Both the position numbers and the translations under genes were made by a program. A stretch of 36,078 nt of DNA from Ruminococcus sp. UBA4240 (lineage in GTDB: Bacteria > Bacillota > Clostridia > Oscillospirales > Ruminococcaceae): assembly GCA_002395525.1 (NCBI GenBank), contig DGXE01000003.1, positions 1 through 36,078 of the forward strand. The letters run 5' to 3'. Under the pieces are notes generated by a model that saw only the letters and a program-made list of their open reading frames with translations, made no database searches and was not told the DNA's origin. Of the stretch, positions 23,020 through 32,490 are shown piece after piece. Within the stretch, counting starts at the first letter, position 1; each line of letters starts with the position of its first letter.

Positions 23020-24618
23020 TCATTTCTTTGTGATACCTGCGATAATGCACCCCACAGCAGCCACACCGACTGCAGCTCCTGCCGCTAAGGCGGGTGGGAT
23101 GTCCCTGCCTGTGGCTTTGAAGCCGTAGCTTTTCATGCTCATATCCCCGCTGTCAAAGACCATGTACAGATCCGTGCCGTCTTTGAGCAGCTCTCTGCTT
23201 ATATCGGCAGAAACTGTTCCGAAGCTCTTCGGGGAATCTACTTTTATCGCAGCTAAAAGTTTTTTCCCTGTGTAGAGCCTTATGGTGCCTTTGCCCCGGA
23301 CAGAAGCCGCAAAGGTGATCTTTTTTGTATCCGAGGGCTTCACTGCCGTATCACAGGAAATATCCGCCGCCTTTATCCATGCTCCCGCCTTGTCAGAGAC
23401 CACTGCGGGAGAATGGGGATCGGATGTGTCAAAGTGTATGCCGTAACAGTTGTTTATCTGCATACTGCCGCTGCCTGAGAATTTACTGTCAGCAGGCTCT
23501 GCCACGCCCTTGTGGGAGCCCTTTGCGGATGTTATGGTGACTGTATCCTCATCCACAGCTATCTCATCCACACACAGAGAACGGTAGCCGCCTGCTATGC
23601 CCATGGCCTGTTTCAGTGCAAGGGTATGGTAGATGATGTACCACTTCCCCTTGTACTTGTGCATATGGGTGTGATTATTGGAGTAGTCAAAGCCCAGTTC
23701 TCCCGGGTTTTTCAGCACCTCGCCCACCATTTTCCAGCTGTCCGGGTCAAGGGGAGTTTTCGTCTTCATGCAGATCATGCTGCATGAGCCGGGAGCGGGG
23801 ACATCGTAGGGCATTTTTACCCAGCCTATCAGATGGCGGCTCCAGTCTGAGCAGTAGGTGTATACATACCAGCCGTTTATGAAGTTTAATTCCGATGCCT
23901 CAAAGAAATAAGGTGCAGGTATCTCCGTAAAATCGCTGTCAAAGGAGATCATATCCTCCCCAAGCCTTACTATGCGGGCGCTGCCGGGGTATTCATCGGT
24001 GCCGCCCTGTGCCTTGCCTCCCCCGAAGGCGAGCCAGCCTACACCGTTTTCGTCAATGACAGCTCCCGGATCAAAGGGAACAGGACAGTCTTTGAGCCCA
24101 GGGGTCTTATAGCTTACAAGGGGCTTCCCGAGAGGATCCGTCCAGGGTCCCAAGGGGTCAGTGGCAGTTATCACCCCTGTGCCCATGCCGCTGTTGGAAA
24201 AGTAGAGGTAGAAGTGGGTGAGCCCGTCCTTTTCCACACGGGATACTACGGAGGGTGCCCATGAATTGGCTATCCATGGGGCTATCTCCTTAACGTTTAT
24301 CTCTCCGTGATACTCCCAGTTCACCATGTCATCGGTGGAAAACACCACAAGAGACACTATCTTCTCGTAGGTGTTCTCAATATCAGCGCCCTTTTCCTCG
24401 TACTGCTGATGATCGTTGGTGCCGTATACGTACAGTCTCCCCTTGTATTCCACGGCTGTGGGATCTGCACAGAATACCAGTGGGGAGAGGGGATTGTTGT
24501 CCCCTTCCTTTTTGTACGAGTCTTTGGGGTCAAAGCTCTCAGCCCCCGCACTCATGCCACAGCTTATGGTGAGTGCGGCAAGCAGCAGTGCCGTCAGTAG
24601 TTTCTGAAGTACTTTCAT
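23020..24618 (-). CDS. Glycoside hydrolase family 43, exported and C-terminally membrane-anchored
   Basis: A 532-residue enzyme with a signal peptide (cleavage likely after SAGA, about residue 26). The five-bladed propeller of GH43 carries the three acidic residues: Asp52 in FCADPTAVEY (base), Asp in PFDPGAVIDENG, and Glu in PYFFEASELNF (acid). After about residue 400 a beta-sandwich region resembles a CBM6-type module, and the last 22 residues (ALAAGAAVGVAAVGCIIAGI then KK) form a membrane anchor. GH43 enzymes release arabinose or xylose from hemicellulose or pectin; which one cannot be told. The start is ATG 24618 after GAGAGG; ATG 24633, overlapping the previous stop, is an alternative. 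Confidence 0.88.
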   Translation of the reverse strand: MKVLQKLLTALLLAALTISCGMSAGAESFDPKDSYKKEGDNNPLSPLVFCADPTAVEYKGRLYVYGTNDHQQYEEKGADIENTYEKIVSLVVFSTDDMVNWEYHGEINVKEIAPWIANSWAPSVVSRVEKDGLTHFYLYFSNSGMGTGVITATDPLGPWTDPLGKPLVSYKTPGLKDCPVPFDPGAVIDENGVGWLAFGGGKAQGGTDEYPGSARIVRLGEDMISFDSDFTEIPAPYFFEASELNFINGWYVYTYCSDWSRHLIGWVKMPYDVPAPGSCSMICMKTKTPLDPDSWKMVGEVLKNPGELGFDYSNNHTHMHKYKGKWYIIYHTLALKQAMGIAGGYRSLCVDEIAVDEDTVTITSAKGSHKGVAEPADSKFSGSGSMQINNCYGIHFDTSDPHSPAVVSDKAGAWIKAADISCDTAVKPSDTKKITFAASVRGKGTIRLYTGKKLLAAIKVDSPKSFGTVSADISRELLKDGTDLYMVFDSGDMSMKSYGFKATGRDIPPALAAGAAVGVAAVGCIIAGITKK

Positions 24619-24629
24619 ATGGCCTCTCA

Positions 24630-27245
24630 TCATAGAGTAAAGTATACATATTCACTGCCCATGAGGGCTCTGCATCTCATGCCGGCTTCGGGCTGTACCG
24701 GGATATAGCCGAAGGACAGGTATATGTAGAATTCCAAAGGGGTCATGGCCTTTATCTGATCATACATATACATTTCCTCTTCCATGATCTCTCCGGCTTC
24801 AAGGGCTTCGTCAATGTAGTTCATGTAGAAATTGTAAGTGGATCTCAGTTCCTTTGGATCTGCATCAATGGTTTTTGATGCATCCCCGAATATCATCCGG
24901 TATTTGCCGGATCCTGTCTGCTCAAACCCGGTGACGGGGAAGAATACCGTCCTTTCCCAGCCGCTTTCTGTACGCACCTCCACAGCACTTTCCTCATAGG
25001 ACAGACCTTTTCCGGAAAGATCTGAGGTGCTGTTCAAGGTCAGTGCTATATCATCTCCTGTGAAGTCTGCATCAGCCTTGCCGCCGTATACGTACCTGTC
25101 CTCATCTGAAAGGGCTTTAAGGGTAATGTCGCCACCTGTCATTCGTTCACCGCATTGTACGCATACATGGTATTCGCCCTCTTCAAGAGGTGTATCGGTG
25201 ATGAACACAAGGCTCTGCTTGTTATTTGACGTAATAAGGCTTACATCTGATACATCGGCTGTGCAGATGAGGTCATCCCCCTTCATAAGCTCCGCACTTG
25301 ATATTCTCAGGGGCAGTGAGCCTGTGTTGGTGATGCTGTACTCTATGGAGTACATCCCTGCTGTGGGATTTGGAGTGGTGCATCTGATGGAAAGGGAGGT
25401 GTCCTCTCCTCTTACGAAGAAGCCGCCGTATACCTTCTCCTGCCCGCAGGAAATACCTATCCTGTATTCACCCGCTCCAAGGGAGGGCACATCCACATCA
25501 AAGGCTATCTCCGCCTCACGGTAGGGCTGTGCCGTCACAGGGGAGGCAAGTGTGCCATGTGCCAGTATTTTGCCCTCTGTGTCCTCAACGGTGTATTCGG
25601 TGCCTGTTGTTACTTCCGTTCCGGTGTTGTTCCAGAAATAGCAGATGATCTGCCTTTCGTCATCGTAGCCCCTGAGAGTGGCAGGGAGGTAGTACCGCTG
25701 TGAATACATACGGTATTCATCCACAGGCTCGGAGGGCTGCATATCTCCGTTTTCGTCAAGACCCCACTTCAGATATGATGTGCCCCCCGATGCCCCTGTA
25801 TGCTGAAGGCGGATGGTCTCCTCGTGGCGTCCTGCCATGAAGAAATCAAAGCGTGTGTCACGGGGTGTCTGATCCGCAGCCATGCACCGCACCTCGTAGC
25901 GGGCACCGTACCGTGTCTCGTCGTTGTAGTCCTGCTTTAAGGCAAATTCGGGGTCGCCGTCACAGTTGTAATCGTCAAATATTATCTCGAAGGGGTCTGA
26001 AAAAAGCTCAGAGCAGGCACCGTGATCGTCCTTGTAGTCTACGGGGGAGGAGTAGGTGTTGGAGGTTTCCGTGAAGTAGGCATTGTCGAATACGCCGTAG
26101 AGCTTGCCGTCCCTTTCGGTGCAGTCGGAATAACGTCTCGGATATATGGACACTCCCGATATGCGTCCGTCAGAGAGCATAATGGGCGCCTGTGCCACAA
26201 TGTGATCTCCGTCCACCGCAAGCTTTTTCATTGCGGCATCGCACGCCGCCTTGTCGTTGTAGAAGTCAAAGAATGTGTCATAGCCTGTGGTGTTGTCCTC
26301 AGAGACACCGTTAAGATCCTGTGTCAGATCTGCCAGAAATACCCCTGTGTGATCCACTATGCGGGCAACTCCGTTTTCCCAGCGGCAGCGGATATAGATG
26401 CCGGGACCGTAGTAGTAGTGGTAGAAGGTGTCGTAGCTGCCCTCCTCATAGAAGGCAGTGTTGTATTCCTCCTCATCGGCTATGTCCTCGGTGTCGAACC
26501 AGCACTCCACGCAGAATTCACGGCCGCTGCCCACAAGCCCCTTGCCCCACAGCTCTGCGGAGGTCATCTCATATGAGCCGAGATAGTATCTGCCCTGTTC
26601 TTCGGTGAGTGAGTCCAGCCACATGGCTGCCAGCTTCTGCCCTATGTCGATGTATTCTTCATCAGTGTGGGGCTCCTCACATTCGAGGGTGTAGGTGTAC
26701 ATCCTGCCTTCTACAGAGTCATAGCCCTCCGGTGCCGATGTGCCCCCGGTATTTGCAGAAAGCCCCTCTATTATCTCATCAAGCTGTTCATCCCAGCTGT
26801 AGTAGCAGCCGTTTACGGAAAGATATTTGTCATACCTTCCAAGGCATTTTGTCACCCGCAGATCCTCAAAACCCGCATTGCCGTAGGGGCTGTCGTTAAT
26901 GGAGTAATATGTCCTTACAGGCTCGGGGGCGATAATTTCCAGCTCCCTGCCCTGCACTATCCTTGCAATCTCTGCCCTTATGAGGTCGCTGTCCTGCTGT
27001 GAAAGCTCCGTCCTGTCAAGATACAGTACCTTTGTGCTCTCCTCTATGCGCTGTGAGAGAGCCTTGCTGTCCACGGCGGCTGAGGCGGGCTCTTCCATGG
27101 CGCTGTCAGGCTGCTCCGGCAGCGCATCGGTCTGCACCCCGGTCTCGGAAATGCTTTCCTCGGGGAGCTGTGCCGGCTCCTTTCCCGCACAGGATGTCAG
27201 CAGAAGTGCGGCAAGTATCAGGGGAAGGTATCTTTTTTCTGTCAT
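24630..27245 (-). CDS. Large lipoprotein of unknown function with Ig-like repeats
   Basis: An 871-residue exported lipoprotein. The signal peptide ends in lipobox LLTSC (Cys19), followed by an acidic Glu/Pro/Ala linker. The first 400 residues are not recognised. Around residue 420, FDDYNCDGDPEFAL resembles a calcium-binding D-x-D-x-D-G loop. At least two beta-sandwich (Ig-like) units repeat at about 100-residue spacing, each ending with GEYRIGISCGQE (about 590) or GEYHVCVQCGER (about 690). The start is ATG 27245 with GAGG 7 bases upstream; an in-frame TTG at 27251 is less likely. It follows argR by 12 bases and precedes the GH43 gene by 11. A role in polysaccharide binding is inferred from that neighbour alone. 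Confidence 0.8.
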   Translation of the reverse strand: MTEKRYLPLILAALLLTSCAGKEPAQLPEESISETGVQTDALPEQPDSAMEEPASAAVDSKALSQRIEESTKVLYLDRTELSQQDSDLIRAEIARIVQGRELEIIAPEPVRTYYSINDSPYGNAGFEDLRVTKCLGRYDKYLSVNGCYYSWDEQLDEIIEGLSANTGGTSAPEGYDSVEGRMYTYTLECEEPHTDEEYIDIGQKLAAMWLDSLTEEQGRYYLGSYEMTSAELWGKGLVGSGREFCVECWFDTEDIADEEEYNTAFYEEGSYDTFYHYYYGPGIYIRCRWENGVARIVDHTGVFLADLTQDLNGVSEDNTTGYDTFFDFYNDKAACDAAMKKLAVDGDHIVAQAPIMLSDGRISGVSIYPRRYSDCTERDGKLYGVFDNAYFTETSNTYSSPVDYKDDHGACSELFSDPFEIIFDDYNCDGDPEFALKQDYNDETRYGARYEVRCMAADQTPRDTRFDFFMAGRHEETIRLQHTGASGGTSYLKWGLDENGDMQPSEPVDEYRMYSQRYYLPATLRGYDDERQIICYFWNNTGTEVTTGTEYTVEDTEGKILAHGTLASPVTAQPYREAEIAFDVDVPSLGAGEYRIGISCGQEKVYGGFFVRGEDTSLSIRCTTPNPTAGMYSIEYSITNTGSLPLRISSAELMKGDDLICTADVSDVSLITSNNKQSLVFITDTPLEEGEYHVCVQCGERMTGGDITLKALSDEDRYVYGGKADADFTGDDIALTLNSTSDLSGKGLSYEESAVEVRTESGWERTVFFPVTGFEQTGSGKYRMIFGDASKTIDADPKELRSTYNFYMNYIDEALEAGEIMEEEMYMYDQIKAMTPLEFYIYLSFGYIPVQPEAGMRCRALMGSEYVYFTL

Positions 27246-27257
27246 GTTCAAACCTCG

Positions 27258-27671
27258 TCAGATGTTTTTGAATATGTTCATAAGCTCCTTTGCATCACGC
27301 TCGGTGCGGGCAAGGATGAATATGGTATCATCTCCCGCAAGAGTGCCTACCACGTTTCCGAACTCCAATTTGTCTATCTCCACGCACACCGCATTGGCAG
27401 TGCCGGGGGCGCATTTTACCACCACCGTGTTACCTGCATAGTCACAGGATGTGATGGAAACAGGGAGTATGGGGGGCACATTGTCGGCGTTTATATCAGG
27501 CAGAACATATCTGTCTTTCTTAATGAGCCCCATTTTTGCAATGTCACGGGAGAGGGTGGCCTGTGTCACGTCACAGCCCTGCTCCCTGAGTCGTTCCCGC
27601 AGCTCCTGCTGGGTGTGTACAGCTTCGCTTGTGATTATCCGGGTGATGAGTGCGTGCCTGTCTGTTCTCAT
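27258..27671 (-). CDS. argR: Arginine repressor
   Basis: A 137-residue transcription factor. The N-terminal winged helix has VHTQQELRERLREQGCDVTQATLSRDI (given here only as the recognition region of residues about 18-45). The C-terminal arginine-binding and oligomerisation domain ends with the conserved GTLAGDDTIFI. ArgR senses arginine and controls its synthesis and breakdown; in Clostridia it often sits in this nadK-argR-recN order. GAAGAGG precedes ATG 27671. The gap to nadK is 10 bases. recN does not follow. Confidence 0.94.
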   Translation of the reverse strand: MRTDRHALITRIITSEAVHTQQELRERLREQGCDVTQATLSRDIAKMGLIKKDRYVLPDINADNVPPILPVSITSCDYAGNTVVVKCAPGTANAVCVEIDKLEFGNVVGTLAGDDTIFILARTERDAKELMNIFKNI

Positions 27672-27681
27672 AACAACCTCT

Positions 27682-28533
27682 TCACTTCATGGGGGTCATC
27701 AGCTTGGTGTTGACAGCCTTGAAAAACATATCTCCCTCAATGTCCATAAGGCGCAGCACCTTTTCCGAACGGCGGATGCATACCGTGTCCCTTTCGCTGA
27801 TGCTGCCTATGGCTATGCCGTCTACGGTGAGGAATATCTCCGTGCGGGATATGTCTGCGGTCACATCAAGCTGCTTGTCCGGGGAGAAGATCATCGTCCT
27901 TGAAAAAAGGGAGTGGGAGCATACAGGTGTCATCTGTATGCAGCGTATATCCGGGGACAGTATGGGTCCTCCTGCGGAAAGGGCGTAGGCAGTGGAGCCT
28001 GTGGGGGTGGAGAATATCAGCCCGTCCGCCCTTGTGCGGCTGACCGTCATATCCCCTATATTCACGGTGAAATCTGCGATATGCCCGAAACGGGAGGAAA
28101 GCACCACATCGTTGAGGGCGGTAAAGACCTGTTCCTCCCCACCGACGGTGTAAACGCAGTCAAGGAGCATCCTCTCCTGTACGGTGTACTCTCCGGAGAG
28201 GAGCACGGACAGCTTGTGCAGCTCATCGTATTCAAGGGATGCCATGAACCCCAGCCGCCCTGTGTTTATGCCCAGCAGGAGCTTGTCATACCTGGAGGCG
28301 TAGTGGGAGGCTTCAAGTATAGTGCCGTCACCGCCTATGGCTATGATGACATCGGCTTTTCTGCATACATCGTCCTCCTCACCGAAGACTATGCCCTCGG
28401 CGGGAGGGAATCTGTCTGAAAGCTTTGTGTAGGAATAGAGCCCCATTCCGCAGTCATGGAGCATGGAGCATACCTTTGAGGTGGTTTCAAAGGCATTGTC
28501 CTTTGAAAAGTTGGGATGAATCACTATATCCAT
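27682..28533 (-). CDS. nadK: NAD kinase
   Basis: A 283-residue enzyme that phosphorylates NAD to NADP with ATP or polyphosphate in the cytoplasm. The diagnostic motif IIAIGGDGTILEA is present with its catalytic Asp, followed by GINTGRLGFMA, RADGLIFSTPTGSTAYALSAGGPI and a C-terminal beta-rich domain. AAAGGG lies 8 bases before ATG 28533. It is an inner gene of the long nusB operon, 18 bases after tlyA. Confidence 0.95.
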   Translation of the reverse strand: MDIVIHPNFSKDNAFETTSKVCSMLHDCGMGLYSYTKLSDRFPPAEGIVFGEEDDVCRKADVIIAIGGDGTILEASHYASRYDKLLLGINTGRLGFMASLEYDELHKLSVLLSGEYTVQERMLLDCVYTVGGEEQVFTALNDVVLSSRFGHIADFTVNIGDMTVSRTRADGLIFSTPTGSTAYALSAGGPILSPDIRCIQMTPVCSHSLFSRTMIFSPDKQLDVTADISRTEIFLTVDGIAIGSISERDTVCIRRSEKVLRLMDIEGDMFFKAVNTKLMTPMK

Positions 28534-28551
28534 GATAAAAACCCTTTGCTG

Positions 28552-29280
28552 TCAGTTGTTTTTGTTGTCAAGGGCAATGAGATATTCCGTATTGCCGCTG
28601 CCGCCGCTTATGGGGGAGGGGATGAGCCCTGCCACGTCAAATCCGCTGTCAAGGGCGCACTGCCGTATCTCCTCTGTCACACGGGTCTGTACTTTTTTGT
28701 CCCGGACTATGCCCCCCTTGCCTATGTCCTTTTTGCCGCATTCAAACTGGGGCTTGATAAGGAGCACCGCCTTGCCCCCCGGGGACAAGAGCAGCTTTAC
28801 CACGGGGATGACCAGCTTTAGCGATATAAAGGAAACATCTGTGCAGATAAAGTCGATGGGGGTGTCAAAGTCGTCAGGGGCGGCATTTCTGATGTTGTAC
28901 CCCTCTGTGCACTTCACCCTTTTGTCTGTGCGCAGGGAGGGGGCAAGCTGACCGTGACCCACATCCACCGCATACACATACCTTGCCCCGTGCTGCAGCA
29001 GGCAGTCGGTGAAGCCCCCTGTGGATGCCCCTATGTCAAGGCAGCAAAGCCCTGTCACATCAATGCCGAACACATCAAGCGCCCTCTCCAGCTTGAGCCC
29101 GCCACGGCTCACATATCTCAGGGTGTTCAGCACGGAGACTGTATCATCATCGCATATGTCAAGGGATGGCTTTACATTGTCAGTGCCGTTTACTGTTACC
29201 TCACCATCGGCGATAAGGCGCTTTGCCGCATCTCTGCCCCCTGCAAAGCCCTTTGCCACAAGGTACTGATCCAGTCTCAT
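28552..29280 (-). CDS. tlyA: TlyA-family rRNA 2'-O-methyltransferase
   Basis: A 242-residue protein with an N-terminal S4 domain (MRLDQYLVAKGFAGGRDAAK) and an FtsJ-like methyltransferase domain (CLDIGASTGGFTDCLLQHG for SAM, ICTDVSFISLKLVIP, LIKPQFECGK). TlyA methylates the ribose of cytidines in 16S and 23S rRNA and affects capreomycin sensitivity in mycobacteria; the name hemolysin is historical. Its ATG overlaps the dxs stop as ATGA, so translation is coupled. Confidence 0.93.
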   Translation of the reverse strand: MRLDQYLVAKGFAGGRDAAKRLIADGEVTVNGTDNVKPSLDICDDDTVSVLNTLRYVSRGGLKLERALDVFGIDVTGLCCLDIGASTGGFTDCLLQHGARYVYAVDVGHGQLAPSLRTDKRVKCTEGYNIRNAAPDDFDTPIDFICTDVSFISLKLVIPVVKLLLSPGGKAVLLIKPQFECGKKDIGKGGIVRDKKVQTRVTEEIRQCALDSGFDVAGLIPSPISGGSGNTEYLIALDNKNN

Positions 29281-31103
29281 GACAGCCCCCGCAGAGTGTC
29301 TGCCACAGATGCGCTGTCAAGTCCGTAGAGCCTCAGCTGAGAGGATACAGGGGCGCACTTTGCGATACCTGTTACGGCAGTGATGTGGATCGTGCCCTTA
29401 TAGCCCCTCTGTGACAGCATGGCTGCAAGGTGCTCACCGAAGCCCCCTGATATGTAGCTTTCCTCAAATATGGCTATGCGGTCGTATTTCCGGCATATTT
29501 CAATTATTTTGTCAGCTATGGGGAATATTTTAAGTGGTGAGAGCATATCAGCACCGTATCCGGAAACAGCCTCCATGACCTGTGCGGTCTCACGGCCGTA
29601 GGTGACTGCAAGGGTGCTGCTGCCGTTTCTGATGTGGATAAGCCCGTACTCATCATAGCAGGGCATATCCCCGCTGTCATTTCCCCCTCTGGGGTAGCGC
29701 AGACAGGCAATGGCTTTTGTGTCGTATATGGCGGTGTGCAGAGCCTTCTTGACGCTCTCCATGGTGCAGGGACTGTATATGGTGGTGTTGGGTATGCTCG
29801 TGAGCATGGGCACATCGAATATGCCCTGATGTGTCTCCCCGTCAGAGCCTATAAGCCCCGCCCTGTCGATGCCGAGGACTATGTGTGTGCCGCATATTGC
29901 CGCATCGTGTATGAGTTGGTCGTAGGAGCGCTGGAGAAAGCTTGAATACACAGCAAATACAGGTATCATGCCCTGTGTGGCAAGTCCTGCCGCAAAGGTC
30001 ACGGCGTGCTGCTCCGCAATGCCTACGTCAAAGAATCTTTCAGGGTGCTGTGCCGCAAAGAAATTGAGCCCCGTGCCGTACTTCATGGCGGCGGTGATGG
30101 CGCATATGCGGCTGTCGCTTTCGGCTATGGCGGCAAGCTCCTTGCCGAACACCTCCGAGCAGGTCTCGGGATTGCCCGCACTTTCCCTTGCGGCTCTGGG
30201 GGTCACGCTGTGGTACTCCCCGGGATTATCCTCAGCAGGGGCATAGCCCTTGCCCTTTTTGGTGACAACGTGTATGAGAACAGGCTTCCTGACTGCCTTT
30301 GCTGCTTCAAGGTACTGCTCTATGTCCTGTATGCTGTGGCCGTCCACGGGACCTAAGTACACAAAGCCCATGTTCTCGAACATGGTGGAGGCGCTGTACC
30401 CTGTGTAGTGGTAGAGCATCCAGCGCATCACATCCTTTGATGATGTGATGGCATTTATGGCAGGCTCCCCCAGGACGGGCAGCCTGTCAAGAAAGCCCTC
30501 CACGGAGTGCTTGGTGTTGATGTAGTTCTTGCGCCCCCGCATGGAGGACAGGTATTTTGCCACTGCTCCCACGTTTTTGGAGATAGACATCTCATTGTCG
30601 TTGAGCACTACGATGAGGTTGTCCAGATCCTTTGCGGCGTTGTTCAGCCCTTCGTATGCCATGCCCCCTGTAAAGGCACCGTCACCTATGACCGCTATGA
30701 CACTGTGCCTGTCGCCTTTTAGCTTCATTGCCCTTGCTATGCCGCAGGCGGCGGAGATGGAATTGCTGCTGTGGCCTGCAATGAATGCGTCATGCAGGGA
30801 TTCATCGGGGCGGGGGAAGCCGGAGATCCCCCCCTCCTGCCTTAGTGTGGAAAACCTGCCCGCCCTGCCTGTAAGGAGCTTGTGGGTGTAGCACTGGTGC
30901 CCTACGTCCCACACTATCTTGTCATGGGGGGAGGAGAACACACGGTGCAGAGCTACGGTAAGCTCCACCGAGCCTAAATTTGAGGACAGATGCCCCCCGT
31001 TTTCATCCACTGTTTCGGTGATGATGCGCCTTATCTCTCTGCACAGGGCATCAAGCTCCGCAGGGGAGAGCTTTTTCAGTGTTTTTCTATCAAATGTATC
31101 CAT
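29277..31103 (-). CDS. dxs: 1-Deoxy-D-xylulose-5-phosphate synthase
   Basis: A 608-residue thiamine diphosphate enzyme that makes DXP from pyruvate and glyceraldehyde 3-phosphate, the first step of the MEP isoprenoid pathway. Visible motifs include HLSSNLGSVELTVALH, GDGAFTGGMAYEGLNNA (the GDG...N thiamine motif), GIAEQHAVTFAAGLA with the catalytic Glu, and DRAGLIGSDGETHQG. The length is normal, slightly short of the usual 620. No clear ribosome binding site precedes ATG 31103, which lies 6 bases after the previous stop and is probably reached by coupling. With ispA in the same operon it links precursor supply to prenyl chain synthesis. Confidence 0.96.
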   Translation of the reverse strand: MDTFDRKTLKKLSPAELDALCREIRRIITETVDENGGHLSSNLGSVELTVALHRVFSSPHDKIVWDVGHQCYTHKLLTGRAGRFSTLRQEGGISGFPRPDESLHDAFIAGHSSNSISAACGIARAMKLKGDRHSVIAVIGDGAFTGGMAYEGLNNAAKDLDNLIVVLNDNEMSISKNVGAVAKYLSSMRGRKNYINTKHSVEGFLDRLPVLGEPAINAITSSKDVMRWMLYHYTGYSASTMFENMGFVYLGPVDGHSIQDIEQYLEAAKAVRKPVLIHVVTKKGKGYAPAEDNPGEYHSVTPRAARESAGNPETCSEVFGKELAAIAESDSRICAITAAMKYGTGLNFFAAQHPERFFDVGIAEQHAVTFAAGLATQGMIPVFAVYSSFLQRSYDQLIHDAAICGTHIVLGIDRAGLIGSDGETHQGIFDVPMLTSIPNTTIYSPCTMESVKKALHTAIYDTKAIACLRYPRGGNDSGDMPCYDEYGLIHIRNGSSTLAVTYGRETAQVMEAVSGYGADMLSPLKIFPIADKIIEICRKYDRIAIFEESYISGGFGEHLAAMLSQRGYKGTIHITAVTGIAKCAPVSSQLRLYGLDSASVADTLRGLS

Positions 31104-31109
31104 AACTGA

Positions 31110-31601
31110 TCACAGACTCTGGGGCATGATAAAGGCGAAGATCATGCCGAGTATGGCGCCGCTCACCACCTCAAAGGGTGTGTGCCCGATGAACTCCTTG
31201 AGCGCCTTTGCATTTTCATCTGCAAGCTTTGCGATCTCCTCAATGGGCTTTTCCGAGGACATGGCCTGTGTCAGGTCATTGAAGGTGACCACCCTGCGGT
31301 TGATAAGGTTTATCTCCTTTGCCTGCTGCCCTGCGGCACGGCGCACACCCATTGCATCGTACATGGTGATGAGGGAGAAAATGCACACTATGGCAAATGC
31401 AGTCGAGTTCAGACCCTCAGTCCTCAGCACTGCCACGGATGCGGAGCACACCATTGCAGAATGGGCGCTGGGCCATCCACCTGCGCCTATGAGCCTTTCA
31501 AAATTTAGCTGCTTGTATTTGATGAGATTTATGACGAATTTAATGGCCTGAGCTACCCACCAGGCAAGGCAGGCAGTCAAAAGTATATAGTTGTAGTACA
31601 T
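31110..31601 (-). CDS. Divergent PAP2-family membrane protein (DUF212)
   Basis: A 163-residue membrane protein related to PAP2 phosphatases (YuiD family). GAGGWPSAHSAMVCS carries the PSxH motif, then MYDAMGVRRAAGQQA the second conserved part and IGHTPFEVVSGAILGM the third. Four membrane segments are likely. The substrate is unknown; between ispA and dxs a role in prenyl-phosphate metabolism is tempting but unproven. I start at ATG 31601 because GTGGGG lies 6 bases upstream; ATG 31607 touches that site. The frame is open further upstream but that part overlaps ispA. Confidence 0.88.
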   Translation of the reverse strand: MYYNYILLTACLAWWVAQAIKFVINLIKYKQLNFERLIGAGGWPSAHSAMVCSASVAVLRTEGLNSTAFAIVCIFSLITMYDAMGVRRAAGQQAKEINLINRRVVTFNDLTQAMSSEKPIEEIAKLADENAKALKEFIGHTPFEVVSGAILGMIFAFIMPQSL

Positions 31602-31623
31602 ATCCATCCCCACTGTATCGTTA

Positions 31624-32490
31624 TTAGCTGACCCTTTCAAGGAGCTTTCTCGTAAGGCCGGTGATAAAGCCGTTTTCCGGGAGCATCCGTGCCCTTTCGA
31701 GGGCAAGGGCGGTGAGCCGCTCCGCCTCCTCCTGTGCCTTGTCTGTCCCCATAAGGCTCACATATGTGGCCTTGTCGTTTCTTTCGTCGCTGTGGACAGG
31801 CTTCCCCAGTACCTTCTCATCCGCAGTGACATCGAGAATGTCGTCCTTTATCTGGAAGGCAAGCCCCAGCGCACGGGCATATTCCTCAGCTGCATGGGTG
31901 TCGTAATGGCAGGCGCATACTGCCCCCATGGCACAGGCTGCTTCAAGGAGAGCCCCTGTTTTCATGGAATACATTTCCAGCAGCTCAGCCGTATCCCGGG
32001 CAGGGGCAGCAAGAGTGTCAATGACCTGTCCGCCTATCATGCCCCCGGTGCCCACGGCACGGGAGAGCAGTGATACAAGGGCTGCCTTCTGGTGATCCGT
32101 CAGCTTGCAGGAATCGGCTATGACACCGTAGGCGGCATTCAGCAGTGCCACCCCCGCCAGAAGTGCTGTTGCCTCATCGAAGGCGATGTGGCAGGAGGGC
32201 TTTCCCCTGCGCATATCATCGTTGTCCATACAGGGCATATCATCATGGATGAGGGAGAAGGTGTGTATCATTTCAAGGGCGCACGCCGCATCCAGAGCAG
32301 TCTCTGCCGTGCCGCCGTACATCTCGCAGAATGCCAGCACCAGCACCGGGCGTATCCTCTTGCCCCCCGCCTCCAGTGAATATCTCATGGCATTGATACA
32401 GCGTCCGTAAGCAAGCTCTTCCTCGGGGGGAGGGAGCAGCTCCTGCAGGCGCTGTTCAATGAGTGTCACATATTCTTCAAGAGTCCTCAT
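31624..32490 (-). CDS. ispA: Farnesyl diphosphate synthase (geranyltranstransferase)
   Basis: A 288-residue short-chain prenyl transferase. The first Asp-rich motif is HDDMPCMDNDDMRRG, with GKRIRPVLVLAF upstream, and the second is FQIKDDILDVTADE. It condenses IPP with DMAPP or GPP to give farnesyl diphosphate for quinone and undecaprenyl carriers. ATG 32490 has GGAGG 6 bases upstream, inside the end of xseB, and the two genes overlap by 14 bases, so I reject the longer in-frame start at 32505. Confidence 0.94.
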   Translation of the reverse strand: MRTLEEYVTLIEQRLQELLPPPEEELAYGRCINAMRYSLEAGGKRIRPVLVLAFCEMYGGTAETALDAACALEMIHTFSLIHDDMPCMDNDDMRRGKPSCHIAFDEATALLAGVALLNAAYGVIADSCKLTDHQKAALVSLLSRAVGTGGMIGGQVIDTLAAPARDTAELLEMYSMKTGALLEAACAMGAVCACHYDTHAAEEYARALGLAFQIKDDILDVTADEKVLGKPVHSDERNDKATYVSLMGTDKAQEEAERLTALALERARMLPENGFITGLTRKLLERVS

